The position numbers and the translations under genes were made by a program. Under the pieces are notes generated by a model. It was not told the DNA's origin, made no database searches, and worked only from the letters and a program-made list of their open reading frames with translations. Source: Caulobacteraceae bacterium (GTDB lineage: Bacteria; Pseudomonadota; Alphaproteobacteria; Caulobacterales; Caulobacteraceae). Taken from it: a stretch of 64,000 nucleotides of DNA. Below, one piece after another: positions 46,991 to 56,121 of this stretch; the first letter of the stretch is position 1; every line of letters begins with the position of its first letter. The stretch covers positions 21,697 to 85,696 of the forward strand of contig JAIXZX010000009.1 of the NCBI GenBank assembly GCA_027489335.1, read 5' to 3'.

Positions 46991-47662
46991 CTATTGACCG
47001 ACGCTGGCGGCGGCGCGGGCGGCCACGCCTCGGGCGATGGCCGCATTCAGTTCGCGGACGGCGACAGCGGGCCCTTCGGGGTGGGCCCAGACTCCGGCTG
47101 AGACGGCCAGGAAATCGGCGCCGGCCGCGGCCAGCCCCTCGGCGGTGTCGACCGTGATCCCACCGATCGCCACGCAGGGGATCTCCATGGACTCCTGCCA
47201 GATGGTCAGCAGTTCAGGCTCCGCCCGCGTCGAAGCGTCCTTGGTGGTCGTGGGGAAGAAGGCGCCAAAGGCCACATAGTCGGCGCCGGCTTCGGCGGCC
47301 TCCATGGCCAGATGGCGGCTGTCGTGGCAGGTGACGCCGATCATGGCGTCCTTACCCATGATCCGTCGCGCATCGCGGCAGGGCGGGTCGTCCTGGCCCA
47401 CATGGACCCCGTCGCAGCGAAGAGCGGCGGCCAGGTCGGGCCGGTCGTTGAGGATGACGGCCACGTCCCGGCTATGGGCGATGGGCATGATGACGTCGAC
47501 GGCGGCGGCGATCACCGTGTCGGGCGCGCCTTTCAGCCTGATCTGCAGGGCGGCCACGTCGCCGGCGTCCAGGGCCTGGGCCAGGGTGTGGCCGAAGGCC
47601 GCCAGGTCGTCGATGGCCGGCGGGGTGAGCAGGTAGAGGCGGCAGTCAGGGGTCGTGGTCAT
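46991..47662 (-). CDS. thiE: Thiamine-phosphate synthase ThiE
   Basis: This 223-residue TIM-barrel enzyme joins the thiazole and pyrimidine moieties of thiamine. It has [29 protein letters not shown] and [32 protein letters not shown], matching the substrate- and pyrophosphate-binding loops, and the GGI loop [11 protein letters not shown]. The usual length is 200-220. It follows the cyd genes on the same strand by 42 bases, though no functional link to them is known. Confidence 0.93.
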   Translation of the reverse strand: MTTTPDCRLYLLTPPAIDDLAAFGHTLAQALDAGDVAALQIRLKGAPDTVIAAAVDVIMPIAHSRDVAVILNDRPDLAAALRCDGVHVGQDDPPCRDARRIMGKDAMIGVTCHDSRHLAMEAAEAGADYVAFGAFFPTTTKDASTRAEPELLTIWQESMEIPCVAIGGITVDTAEGLAAAGADFLAVSAGVWAHPEGPAVAVRELNAAIARGVAARAAASVGQ

Positions 47663-47704
47663 GACCCCGCTTCTAGCCCCAGGCTGGGGCGATGGGGAGG
47701 GGGC

Positions 47705-47857
47705 TCATTCCAGGCCGAGCAGGGCGCGTAGGGCGTAGGCCACGGCTCCGGTGGCCGCCATCCCCGCGAGCGCCAGAGCGATGAACCAGGCCAGCCGGCG
47801 ATGGAGCGGCGGACGGGGGGCCTCAGCGTCCGGCGGACCCTCAATGATATCCGGCAT
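47705..47857 (-). CDS. Small DUF2474/CydX-like third subunit of the bd oxidase
   Basis: A 50-residue frame begins at an ATG inside the end of cydB, overlapping it by 17 bases. It has a hydrophilic head (PDIIEGPPDAEAPRPPLHRR) and one membrane helix (LAWFIALALAGMAATGAVAYALRALLG). This size and pattern fit DUF2474/CydX-type subunits, which stabilise the oxidase. No better reading frame was found here. It is too short for most gene finders. Confidence 0.75.
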   Translation of the reverse strand: MPDIIEGPPDAEAPRPPLHRRLAWFIALALAGMAATGAVAYALRALLGLE

Positions 47858-48866
47858 CGGCGCCCACCTTGCCGCGGAACACCCAATAGACCCAGACGGT
47901 GTAGGCCAGGATCACGGGCAGCAGGATCGCCACCCCCACCAGCATCAGGCCGAGCGCATTCTCCGCCGAGGCCGCCTGGCGGAAGGTCAGGTCATAGGGG
48001 ACGATGTTGGGGAAGAAGCCGACGGCCAGCCCCAGATAGCCGGATACGAAGACCGTGAGGCTCCCCAGAAAGGGCGCCACATGGCCGCCCTTGGCCAGGC
48101 CCCAGACCACGAAGCCGAGGCCCGCGAGACCCAGCAGGGGGATGGGGGAAAGCAGGGCGAGGCGGGCGAGATCGAAGGCGCCGTCCTCAAACCCCCAGCG
48201 GAGCGCCACCTGCGGGTGGACGAACAAGGTGGCGAAGCTGACCACCGCTAGCAGGGCGGCGCTGGCCAGGACCGCGCGCCAGGCCCAGCGCCGGGCGTCG
48301 CCGTGCAGGTCATCTTCGGTCCGCCAGATCAGCCAGGTGGAACCCAGGAGGGCGTAGCCGGCGGTCAGGCCGACGGCCACCAGCAGGGTGTAGGGGGTGA
48401 GCCAGTCGAAGGGGCCGCCGCCGAACGCCTCGCCGTTGAGCGTGACTCCCTGGATAAAGCCCCCCAGCACCAACCCCTGCGACAGGGCCGCCACGGTCGA
48501 ACCGCCGGCGAAGGCGCCGGTCCAGAAGGCCTTGCCGCGGGTCCGCCCCCGGGCGCGGAACTCGAACGCGACGCCTCGCAGGATCAGGGCCATCATCATC
48601 AGCAGGATGGGGATGTAGAGGGCCGGCATGATGATGGCGTAGGCCAGCGGAAAGGCGGCGAACAGCCCGCCGCCGCCCAGGACCAGCCAGGTCTCGTTGC
48701 CGTCCCAGTAGGGGGCGATGGTGTTCATCATCGTGTCCCGGTCCCGTGGTGAGCGGGCGAAGGGGAACAGGATGCCGATGCCCAGGTCGAAGCCGTCGAG
48801 CATCACATAGAGCAGCACGGCCAGGGCGATGATCCCGGCCCAGATCAGGGGCAGGTCGAGGTCCAT
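47841..48866 (-). CDS. cydB: Cytochrome bd-type quinol oxidase subunit II
   Basis: This 341-residue, eight-helix subunit begins DLDLPLIWAGIIALAVLLYVMLDGFDLGIGILFPF, with the conserved LDGFDLG motif, then YWDGNETWLVLGGGGLFAAFPLAYA, as in CydB. It supports haem-bearing CydA. Its ATG overlaps the cydA stop by one base (ATGA), so translation is coupled. The length is usual for the short cyanide-insensitive type. Confidence 0.97.
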   Translation of the reverse strand: MDLDLPLIWAGIIALAVLLYVMLDGFDLGIGILFPFARSPRDRDTMMNTIAPYWDGNETWLVLGGGGLFAAFPLAYAIIMPALYIPILLMMMALILRGVAFEFRARGRTRGKAFWTGAFAGGSTVAALSQGLVLGGFIQGVTLNGEAFGGGPFDWLTPYTLLVAVGLTAGYALLGSTWLIWRTEDDLHGDARRWAWRAVLASAALLAVVSFATLFVHPQVALRWGFEDGAFDLARLALLSPIPLLGLAGLGFVVWGLAKGGHVAPFLGSLTVFVSGYLGLAVGFFPNIVPYDLTFRQAASAENALGLMLVGVAILLPVILAYTVWVYWVFRGKVGADAGYH

Positions 48867-50275
48867 CAGCGCGTCTCCTGGCCAGATGGGCCGGGATCCT
48901 CCGGCGTGGCCGCCAGGGGTGTGCCTGGCGCCCGGTTCTCGCGGGGCGGTGGCTCATGGGCGCCGGCCACCGGCCCCTCCGCCAACAGGCGCAGGATGTA
49001 GAGCGCCCCGACGCTGAAGACGATGGCGTAGACCACCAGGAAGGCGAGCAGCGAGGCTGAAACCGCGCCGGCCCCGATGGGCGACACCGCATCCTCCGTG
49101 CGCAGGACGCCATAGATCACATAGGGCTGGCGGCCCACCTCGGCCACGATCCAGCCGGAGATCACCGCTACGAAGCCGGCCGGCCCCATGGCCACACAGG
49201 CCCGCAGGAAGGCGGGGCTGCGGGTGGTGCGCCCCCGCCAGGCGAGCCAGGCTCCCCAGAAGCCGAGGGCGATCATGGCCAGCCCCAGGCCCACCATGAC
49301 GCGGAAGGCCCAGAAGACGATAAAGACTGGCGGGCGGTCCTCCGGCGCGAAGGCGGTCAGTCCCTGGACCTCTGCGTCCATCGCGCCAGCGGTAATCAGG
49401 CTGCCGAGCTTGGGAATGGACAACTCCCAGTGATTGCCTTCGATCTCGCGGTCGGGCCAGGCGGCGATGTGGAAGGCCTGTTCGCTGCGGGTCTCCCAGA
49501 AGGCCTCGATGGCCGCCAGCTTGGCCGGCTGGTGCTCAAGGACGTCCTTGCCCGACAGGTCGCCCGCCAGAAGCTGCAACGGGGCGACGATGGCCAGCAT
49601 GCCGATGGCCATCTTGAGCGCCATGGCCGACTCCGCCTCGCTGGCGTCTTTCAGCAGCCGGAACGCGCTGGCGGCGGCCACCACCAGGGCGGTGGTGAGA
49701 TAGGCGGCCAGGACCATGTGGGTCAGGCGCATGGGGAAGGTGGGCGAGAAGATCACCTGCAGCCAGTTCACCGCCACCAGGCCTTCCTCCACCGTGCCGG
49801 CGAAGCCCGACGGGCTCTGCATCCAGCTATTGGCCGAGATGATCCAGAAGGCTGAGGTCAACGTGCCGAACGCCACCAGCACGGTGGAGGCGAAATGAAG
49901 CCCCGGGCCAACCTTCTTCCAGCCGAACAGCATCACCCCCAGGAAGCTCGCCTCCAGGAAGAAGGCGGCCAGCACCTCGAAGGCGAAGAGGGGCCCAATG
50001 ACCGGACCGGCCACGGCGGAAAAGACGCTCCAGTTGGTGCCGAGCTGGTAGCTCATCACCACGCCGCTGACGACGCCCATGCCGAAGGACAGGGCGAAGA
50101 TCTTCACCCAGAACAGGTAGAGGGTCTTGAAGGTCTCATTGCGGGTCAGCAGCCACAGGCCCTCAAGAACGGCCAGGTAGCTCGCCAGTCCTATGGTGAA
50201 GCTTGGAAAGATGATGTGGAAGGCGATGGTGAAGGCGAACTGGATTCGCGACAGAAGCAGCGCGTCGAATTCCAT
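48866..50275 (-). CDS. cydA: Cytochrome bd-type quinol oxidase subunit I (CIO type)
   Basis: This 469-residue subunit reduces oxygen with quinol at the cytoplasmic membrane. A haem ligand His20 is in FAFTIAFHIIFPSFT, and GWIVAEVGRQPYVIYGVLRT matches the short-Q-loop cyanide-insensitive oxidase (CioA) subgroup. The length (usual E. coli 522) also suits the short form. It is read from a predicted promoter at 50359-50386 beside a Fur-like box shared with divergent bfd. High affinity for oxygen would help in low-oxygen growth. Confidence 0.96.
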   Translation of the reverse strand: MEFDALLLSRIQFAFTIAFHIIFPSFTIGLASYLAVLEGLWLLTRNETFKTLYLFWVKIFALSFGMGVVSGVVMSYQLGTNWSVFSAVAGPVIGPLFAFEVLAAFFLEASFLGVMLFGWKKVGPGLHFASTVLVAFGTLTSAFWIISANSWMQSPSGFAGTVEEGLVAVNWLQVIFSPTFPMRLTHMVLAAYLTTALVVAAASAFRLLKDASEAESAMALKMAIGMLAIVAPLQLLAGDLSGKDVLEHQPAKLAAIEAFWETRSEQAFHIAAWPDREIEGNHWELSIPKLGSLITAGAMDAEVQGLTAFAPEDRPPVFIVFWAFRVMVGLGLAMIALGFWGAWLAWRGRTTRSPAFLRACVAMGPAGFVAVISGWIVAEVGRQPYVIYGVLRTEDAVSPIGAGAVSASLLAFLVVYAIVFSVGALYILRLLAEGPVAGAHEPPPRENRAPGTPLAATPEDPGPSGQETR

Positions 50276-50358
50276 CTGGCCCTCACGCTCCAGGCGGCTT
50301 GTTACAAGCGGGCGGAGTCTTGCGCCCGCAGGCCGCCCTTACCAAGGCTGCGTGGCGC

Positions 50359-50386
50359 GTCATAGAGTCGCGGCGGGTGGCGTCAA
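50359..50386 (-). promoter_or_regulatory. Predicted promoter of the cydA operon
   Basis: On the minus strand TTGACG, a 16-base spacer and TATGAC fit a housekeeping promoter with start near 50352. The Fur-like box at 50393-50408 lies directly upstream of the -35. Confidence 0.5.
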
Positions 50387-50392
50387 CCAAGC

Positions 50393-50408
50393 TGCAAATG
50401 ACTTGCAA
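50393..50408. promoter_or_regulatory. Fur/Irr-like box between cydA and bfd
   Basis: TGCAAATGACTTGCAA is an imperfect palindrome nearly identical to the bfr box (CGCAAATCACTTGCAA) and close to the dps box. It overlaps the predicted -35 of bfd. This arrangement suits repression or iron-dependent control of bfd. Confidence 0.75.
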
Positions 50409-50430
50409 GGACGTTCGCATCTGTTAGATG
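50403..50430 (+). promoter_or_regulatory. Predicted promoter of bfd
   Basis: TTGCAA (50403-50408), a 16-base spacer and TAGATG (50425-50430) form a plausible plus-strand promoter. Its -35 lies inside the Fur-like box. Confidence 0.45.
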
Positions 50431-50461
50431 TCGGTGGGTCGCTTCAGGAGTCGCACCGCTC

Positions 50462-50647
50462 GTGTACGTCTGTAATTGCAACGGTATTCGCGAACGTGAG
50501 GTTCGCGCCGCGGTCGCCTCAGGCGCCACCCGGCCGTCGGAAATTTTCCGCGCGTGCGACGCCAAGCCCCAATGCGCCCGGTGTGTCTGCGACATGCGCG
50601 AGATCCTCCAGGAACAGCGTCAGGCCCTGCGCTACGCCGCCGAGTAG
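50462..50647 (+). CDS. bfd: Bacterioferritin-associated ferredoxin
   Basis: This 61-residue protein is a [2Fe-2S] ferredoxin that gives electrons to bacterioferritin to release its iron. The four ligands fit the Bfd pattern: Cys4, Cys6, Cys38 and Cys41 (VCNC...QCARCVCD). The start is a GTG (GTGTACGTCTGT), since no ATG is available at this place. It is divergent from cydA and 133 bases upstream of bfr on the same strand. Confidence 0.92.
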   Translation: MYVCNCNGIREREVRAAVASGATRPSEIFRACDAKPQCARCVCDMREILQEQRQALRYAAE

Positions 50648-50686
50648 AGCGGCCCTTTAAGGTCCCCGCGCTGTTTTCTTCGACAG

Positions 50687-50702
50687 CGCAAATCACTTGC
50701 AA
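50687..50702. promoter_or_regulatory. Fur/Irr-like box upstream of bfr
   Basis: CGCAAATCACTTGCAA differs from the bfd/cydA box only at two positions. It lies 79 bases before the bfr ATG and just upstream of TTGACA (50712-50717), a possible -35. The pair of boxes suggests joint control of bfd and bfr by iron. Confidence 0.75.
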
Positions 50703-50780
50703 ACATAGGCTTTGACACGACGCGGCCTTCGCATGAGGTTGCGTGAAATTCTGTATGCGGCGTGAGGAAAGGAGCCACAC

Positions 50781-51260
50781 ATGCAAGGCGATAAGGCTGT
50801 CATCCGAATGCTGAACGCAGTGCTCACCAATGAGCTGACTGCTGTGAACCAGTATTTTCTGCATGCGCGCATGTTCGAAAACTGGGGACTGCGTCGACTC
50901 GGCAAGATCGTCTATGAAGAATCCATCGGCGAGATGAAGCACGCCGACAAACTGATCAACCGCATCCTCTTCCTCGAGGGCCTGCCCAACCTGCAGGACC
51001 TGCACAAGCTCAAGGTTGGCGAGACCGTCGGCGAATGCCTGGAGTCCGACCTGGCGGTCGAGACCGGCGGCCGGGCGACCCTGATCGAAGGCATCCAGCT
51101 CTGCGAAGGCGTCGCCGACTATGTGTCGCGCGAACTGCTGCGGGAGATCCTCTCCGACACCGAAGAGCACATCGACTACCTCGAAACCCAGCTCCTGCTC
51201 CTGAAGTCGCTTGGCGAAGCCAACTTCATGCAGAGCGCCATGGGCGAGATGGAGGGCTAG
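50781..51260 (+). CDS. bfr: Bacterioferritin
   Basis: This 159-residue haem-binding ferritin stores iron in a 24-subunit shell. Haem is held by Met52 and the ferroxidase centre includes Glu18, Glu51 and His54 ([12 protein letters not shown] and [11 protein letters not shown]). The length is the usual one. The start has GGAAAGGAG upstream. It is preceded by a Fur-like box and by bfd, and followed by a strong terminator. Confidence 0.97.
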   Translation: MQGDKAVIRMLNAVLTNELTAVNQYFLHARMFENWGLRRLGKIVYEESIGEMKHADKLINRILFLEGLPNLQDLHKLKVGETVGECLESDLAVETGGRATLIEGIQLCEGVADYVSRELLREILSDTEEHIDYLETQLLLLKSLGEANFMQSAMGEMEG

Positions 51261-51296
51261 GCGCTCCAGCGATCTCGCTTCGCGGCGGACATGAAA

Positions 51297-51324
51297 ACGC
51301 CGGCCAGGTCGCCCTGGCCGGCGT
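51297..51324. terminator. Bidirectional terminator between bfr and fba
   Basis: ACGCCGGCCAGG and CCTGGCCGGCGT form a 12-base stem with a TCGC loop, preceded by AAA on one side and followed by CGTCGTCTTT on the other. It separates the convergent bfr and fba genes. Confidence 0.8.
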
Positions 51325-51350
51325 CGTCGTCTTTGGAAGGCTGGATACGC

Positions 51351-52436
51351 CTATTCGGCCGCCTGGCGGTTGACGCCGATCTTCGGGTCCAGTTCGCCTG
51401 AGGCATAGCGCTTGGCCATGACCGAGAGCGGCAGCGGCTTGATCTTCTCGGCCCAGCCGGCGCAGCCGAATTCCTCGAACCGCTGCTGGCAGACCGAGCG
51501 CATGGCGTCCATGGCGGGCTTCAGATACTTGCGCGGGTCGAACTCCGACGGGTTCTCGGCGAACACCTTGCGGATGGCGCCGGTCATGGCCATCCGGTTG
51601 TCGGTGTCGATATTGATCTTGCGCACGCCGTGCTTGATGCCGCGCTGGATCTCTTCCACCGGCACCCCCCAGGTCTGGGGCATCTGGCCGCCGTACTGAT
51701 TGATGATGTCCTGCAGGTCCTGCGGCACCGAGGACGAGCCGTGCATCACCAGGTGGGTGTTGGGCAGGCGGCGGTGGATCTCTTCGATCACGTTCATCGC
51801 CAGAACGTCGCCGTCCGGCTTGCGGGTGAACTTGTAGGCGCCGTGGCTGGTGCCCATGGCGATGGCCAGCGCATCCACCTGGGTGGCCTTCACGAACTCG
51901 ACGGCCTGGTCGGGATCGGTGAGCAGCTGGTCATGGCCGAGCTTGCCCTCGAAGCCGTGGCCGTCTTCCTTCTCGCCCATGCCGGTCTCGAGGCTGCCCA
52001 GCACGCCCAGTTCGCCCTCCACGCTGGCGCCGACCCAGTGGGCCATGTCCACCACGTTCTTGGTGACCTTGACGTTGTAGTCGTAGTCGGCGGGCGTCTT
52101 GGCGTCGGCCATCAGCGAGCCGTCCATCATCACCGAGGTGAAGCCGAACTGGATCGCCGTGGCGCAGGTGGCCTCGTTGTTCCCGTGGTCCTGGTGCATG
52201 CAGATCGGGATGTGCGGATACATTTCGGCGAGCGCATCGATCAGGTGCTTCAGCACGATGTCGTTGGCGTAGGAGCGCGCGCCGCGGCTGGCCTGGATGA
52301 TCACTGGCGCATTGACCGCATGGGCGGCCTCCATGATCGCCAGGCCCTGTTCCATGTTGTTGATGTTGTAGGCCGGCACGCCATAGCTGTGCTCGGCGGC
52401 ATGATCGAGAAGCTGTCTCAGGGTAATCCGGGCCAT
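51351..52436 (-). CDS. fba: Fructose-bisphosphate aldolase class II
   Basis: This 361-residue zinc-dependent aldolase splits or joins fructose-1,6-bisphosphate in glycolysis and gluconeogenesis. It has zinc- and phosphate-binding patterns ([52 protein letters not shown]). The longer loops and length are those of the CbbA-like class II type. It is the last gene of the tkt-purT-gap-pgk-fba run, 31 bases after pgk. Confidence 0.97.
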   Translation of the reverse strand: MARITLRQLLDHAAEHSYGVPAYNINNMEQGLAIMEAAHAVNAPVIIQASRGARSYANDIVLKHLIDALAEMYPHIPICMHQDHGNNEATCATAIQFGFTSVMMDGSLMADAKTPADYDYNVKVTKNVVDMAHWVGASVEGELGVLGSLETGMGEKEDGHGFEGKLGHDQLLTDPDQAVEFVKATQVDALAIAMGTSHGAYKFTRKPDGDVLAMNVIEEIHRRLPNTHLVMHGSSSVPQDLQDIINQYGGQMPQTWGVPVEEIQRGIKHGVRKINIDTDNRMAMTGAIRKVFAENPSEFDPRKYLKPAMDAMRSVCQQRFEEFGCAGWAEKIKPLPLSVMAKRYASGELDPKIGVNRQAAE

Positions 52437-52467
52437 CGCCGTATCCGTCCGTTTCTCTCTTTGTCTC

Positions 52468-53658
52468 TTACTGGCTCAGAGCCGCCACACCGGGCAGGGT
52501 CTTGCCTTCCATCCATTCAAGGAACGCGCCGCCGGCCGTAGAGACGAAGGTCAAGTCGTCTGCGCAGCCCGCCGCGTTCAGAGCCGCCACCGTATCACCG
52601 CCGCCGGCCACGGCCACCAGCTTGCCAGCCTTCACCAGCGAGGCCGCGTGGCGGGCCGCGGTGACGGTGCCCTTGTCGAAGGGCGGCATCTCGAACACGC
52701 CCAGCGGGCCGTTCCAGATCAGGGTCTTGGAATTGTCCATCGCCCGGCAGAGGCGCTCAACCGTCTCTGGGCCGGCGTCGAGGATGCGCTCATGCTCGTC
52801 CACGGCGCCCAGGCTTCGGACGCGCGCCGGCGCGCCCGGCGCCATCTTCTCGGCCACCACGATGTCCAGGGGCAGAAAGAGCTTGCAGTTATGCTGGCCG
52901 GCGAGGCGGATGATGTCCCGGGCGGTCTCGGCCATGTCCTTCTCGCAGTAGGACGCGCCGACATCGTGGCCCTGGGCGTAGAGGAAGGTGTTGGCCATGC
53001 CGCCGCCTATGGCCAGCTTGTCGAGCTTGGTCACCAGGTGGCTGAGCAGGTCGAGCTTGGTCGAGACCTTCGAGCCGCCGACAATACCGAGGACCGGGCG
53101 CTCGGGATTGCCCAGCGCCTTCTCAAGGGCCGACAGCTCCAGTCGCATCTGCTCGCCGGCATAGGCAGGCAGCACGTGGGCCAGGCCCTCTGTGGAGGCG
53201 TGGGCCCGGTGCGCGGCCGAGAAGGCGTCGTTCACATAGAGGTCGCCATTGGCGGCCAAGGCCTTGGCGAAGGCGGGGTCGGCGCCCTCTTCGCCGGCGT
53301 GGAAGCGGACGTTCTCCAGCAACAGCACGTCGCCGGGCCGCAGGGCGTCCACCGCAGCGGCGGCCACCTCACCGACGCAGTCGGCGGCGAAGGCGACCGG
53401 CGCCCCGAGCACCTTGGCCAGGGCCGGGACGATGGGCGCCAGGCTCATCGACGGCGTCACCTTGCCCTTCGGGCGATCGAAGTGGGCGAGCAGCACCACC
53501 TTGGCGCCGCCCTGGCGCAGCTTCTGGATGGTCGGGACCGCAGCCTGAAGGCGGGTGTCGTCGGACACCTCCCCCTCATGCATCGGCACGTTGAAGTCCA
53601 CACGCACCAGGGCGCGCTTCCCGGAAAGATCCGCGTCGTCGAGAGTCTTGAAGGTCAT
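52468..53658 (-). CDS. pgk: Phosphoglycerate kinase
   Basis: This 396-residue glycolytic enzyme makes ATP from 1,3-bisphosphoglycerate. It has [40 protein letters not shown] and the nucleotide-binding [17 protein letters not shown], ending in [15 protein letters not shown]. It is 87 bases downstream of gap and 31 upstream of fba, as in the usual alphaproteobacterial gap-pgk-fba order. Confidence 0.98.
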   Translation of the reverse strand: MTFKTLDDADLSGKRALVRVDFNVPMHEGEVSDDTRLQAAVPTIQKLRQGGAKVVLLAHFDRPKGKVTPSMSLAPIVPALAKVLGAPVAFAADCVGEVAAAAVDALRPGDVLLLENVRFHAGEEGADPAFAKALAANGDLYVNDAFSAAHRAHASTEGLAHVLPAYAGEQMRLELSALEKALGNPERPVLGIVGGSKVSTKLDLLSHLVTKLDKLAIGGGMANTFLYAQGHDVGASYCEKDMAETARDIIRLAGQHNCKLFLPLDIVVAEKMAPGAPARVRSLGAVDEHERILDAGPETVERLCRAMDNSKTLIWNGPLGVFEMPPFDKGTVTAARHAASLVKAGKLVAVAGGGDTVAALNAAGCADDLTFVSTAGGAFLEWMEGKTLPGVAALSQ

Positions 53659-53745
53659 GGGCCCTGGCGGTCAAGGAGGCGGGAGTGCGGTCTCCGTCCC
53701 CGGGCCGCCAAGGCCCGAGGTCGGAGCGCTCGGGGCGGCTTGGTT

Positions 53746-54753
53746 CTAGATCAGCTTGGCCATGGCGAGCGCGGTGTCGCTCATGCGGGTCGAAAAGCCC
53801 CACTCGTTATCATACCAGGACAGGACGCGGCCGAGCTGGCCTTCGATGACCTGCGTCTGGGGCAGAGCCGCGGTGGAGGAGGCGGCGATGTGGTTGAGGT
53901 CGATGGACACCAGCGGGTCGTTAGAGGTGTCGAGCACGCCCTTCATGGCGCCGTCGGCGGCGGCCTGCAGGGCGGCGTTGATCTCGTCCTTTGTCACCGA
54001 GCGGCCCGGAACGAACTTCAGATCGACCACCGAGACATTGGGGGTCGGCACGCGGATCGATGAGCCATCCAGCTTGCCGGCCAGTTCCGGCAGCACCAGG
54101 CCCACGGCCTTGGCCGCGCCGGTGGAGGTGGGGATCATGGACATGGCCGCGGCCCGGCCCCGGTAGGGGTCCTTGTGCATGGTGTCGAGCGTCGGCTGGT
54201 CGCCGGTATAGGCGTGGATCGTGGTCATGTAGCCACGCTCGATGCCGCACAGCTCATGGATCACCTTGGCGATGGGGGCCAGGCAGTTGGTGGTGCATGA
54301 GGCGTTGGAGACGATCAGGTCGTCCTTGGTCAGGACGTTGTGATTGACCCCGAAGACGATGGTCTTGTCCGCGTTGTCGCAAGGCGCCGAGACCAGCACG
54401 CGCTTGGCGCCGGCTTCCAGATGGGCGGCGGCCTTTTCCTTGGTGGTGAACAGGCCGGTGCATTCCAGGGCGATATCGACGCCCAGTTCCTTGTGCGGCA
54501 GTTCGGCCGGGTTGCGGATCGCCGTCACCTTGATCGGCCCGCGGCCGACATTGATCGTGTCTCCGTCCACGGTGACCACGCCAGGGAACCGTCCGTGCAC
54601 GCTGTCATAGCGCAGCAGGTGGGCGTTGGTCTCGACGGGGCCCAGATCGTTGATCGCCACCACTTCGATGTCGGTGCGGCCATGCTCGATGATCGAGCGC
54701 AGGACGAGCCTGCCGATGCGGCCGAAACCGTTGATGGCGACGCGGACGGTCAT
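53746..54753 (-). CDS. gap: Glyceraldehyde-3-phosphate dehydrogenase, type I
   Basis: This 335-residue enzyme oxidises glyceraldehyde-3-phosphate using NAD and phosphate. The N-terminal [13 protein letters not shown] binds NAD and the catalytic Cys is in [13 protein letters not shown] near residue 152. The C-terminus [13 protein letters not shown] is conserved. It lies between purT and pgk on the minus strand, with CAGGAGAAC upstream of its start. Confidence 0.98.
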   Translation of the reverse strand: MTVRVAINGFGRIGRLVLRSIIEHGRTDIEVVAINDLGPVETNAHLLRYDSVHGRFPGVVTVDGDTINVGRGPIKVTAIRNPAELPHKELGVDIALECTGLFTTKEKAAAHLEAGAKRVLVSAPCDNADKTIVFGVNHNVLTKDDLIVSNASCTTNCLAPIAKVIHELCGIERGYMTTIHAYTGDQPTLDTMHKDPYRGRAAAMSMIPTSTGAAKAVGLVLPELAGKLDGSSIRVPTPNVSVVDLKFVPGRSVTKDEINAALQAAADGAMKGVLDTSNDPLVSIDLNHIAASSTAALPQTQVIEGQLGRVLSWYDNEWGFSTRMSDTALAMAKLI

Positions 54754-54916
54754 GGTGGTGTTCTCCTGGCGGGATAAGGGTCGGCGGGCGACGTTTTCCG
54801 ATTGTTTTGCCGGGGTTTTGTGCGGGCGCCCGCGCGCGAGTCAAGCGCTAGTACGCCCGAAAGGGTCATGGAGTCCGTCAGGCGGCGGCCGGGGCGCCCG
54901 CACCGCCACAGGCGCC

Positions 54917-56116
54917 TCAGTCGCCCTTGACCACGCGGACCTTGGCCGCAGCCTCCAGGGCCCGCGCCCGGGCGGCCTCGATGGTGGCGGCCCGCGCCAG
55001 CGCCACGCCCATGCGACGGCGTTCGAAGGCCTCGGGCTTGCCGAACAGACGCAGGTCCGCGCCGGGCACGGCCAGGGCCTCAGCCACGCCCTCAAAGGCC
55101 ACGCCACGGGCCTCCATGCCGCCATAGATCACCGCGCTGGCGCCGGGCTCGCGCAGAGTGACGTCCACCGGCAGGCCGAGGATCGCCCGGGCGTGCAGGG
55201 CGAACTCGCTCTGCGCCTGGGTCGCCAGGGTCACCAGGCCGGTGTCGTGGGGTCTTGGGCTGACCTCGGAGAACCAGACCTCGTCGCCCTTCACGAACAG
55301 CTCGACCCCGAAGAGGCCAAGGCCCCCCAGGCTGGCGGTGACGCGGGCGGCGATCTCCCGGGCGCGCTTCAGGGCCAGCGGGCTCATGGCTTGCGGCTGC
55401 CAGCTTTCCACATAGTCGCCCTGGACCTGACGGTGGCCGATGGGTTCGCAGAAATGGGTGGCCACCTCGCCGTCGGGGCCGCGGGCCCGCACGGTCAGCT
55501 GGGTGATCTCGAAATCGAAGTCGATGCGCCCCTCGACGATGACCCGGGCCTGTTCGACCCGGCCACCCTCCAGGGCGTAGCGCCAAGCCTCGGCGATGCC
55601 CGCCTCATCCTGCACATAGGACTGGCCCTTGCCCGAGGAGGACATCACCGGCTTGACGAAGCAGGGATAGCCGACGCCCGCGGCCCCGGCCGCCAACTCG
55701 GCCTCTGTGGAAGCGAAGGCGTAGGGCGATGTGGCCAGACCCAGCTCTTCGGCGGCCAGACGGCGGATGCCCTCGCGGTTCATGGTCAGCTGGGCGGCCC
55801 GGGCTGTGGGGATCACCACGGAGAGGCCCGCCGCTTCGATCGCCGCCAGCTCGTCGGTGGCGATGGCCTCGATCTCCGGCACGATCAGGTGGGGCCGTTC
55901 GGCCTCCACCACGGCGCGCAGGGCCTTGGCGTCCGTCATGGCTATGACGTGGCTGCGATGAGCCACCTGCATGGCGGGCGCATCGGCGTAGCGGTCGACG
56001 GCGATCACCTCGCAGCCCAGGCGCTGCAGCTCGATGGCCACCTCCTTGCCAAGCTCGCCCGAGCCCAGCAGCAGGACGCGCAGAGCGCTTGGCGAGAGCG
56101 GCGTGCCCAGGCGCAT
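54917..56116 (-). CDS. purT: Formate-dependent GAR transformylase PurT
   Basis: This 399-residue ATP-grasp enzyme formylates glycinamide ribonucleotide with formate in purine synthesis. It has the N-terminal [29 protein letters not shown], the ATP-grasp [16 protein letters not shown], and the metal-binding [27 protein letters not shown]. The length (E. coli 392) is normal. It sits between tkt and gap, six bases after tkt, an uncommon place for purine synthesis. Confidence 0.97.
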   Translation of the reverse strand: MRLGTPLSPSALRVLLLGSGELGKEVAIELQRLGCEVIAVDRYADAPAMQVAHRSHVIAMTDAKALRAVVEAERPHLIVPEIEAIATDELAAIEAAGLSVVIPTARAAQLTMNREGIRRLAAEELGLATSPYAFASTEAELAAGAAGVGYPCFVKPVMSSSGKGQSYVQDEAGIAEAWRYALEGGRVEQARVIVEGRIDFDFEITQLTVRARGPDGEVATHFCEPIGHRQVQGDYVESWQPQAMSPLALKRAREIAARVTASLGGLGLFGVELFVKGDEVWFSEVSPRPHDTGLVTLATQAQSEFALHARAILGLPVDVTLREPGASAVIYGGMEARGVAFEGVAEALAVPGADLRLFGKPEAFERRRMGVALARAATIEAARARALEAAAKVRVVKGD

Positions 56117-56121
56117 CAGGC

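Noticed and set aside
47659..47886. 75-codon minus-strand frame near the end of cydB
   Set aside because: Arg/Pro-rich without features; the overlapping 50-codon frame at 47705-47857 gives a proper membrane helix instead.
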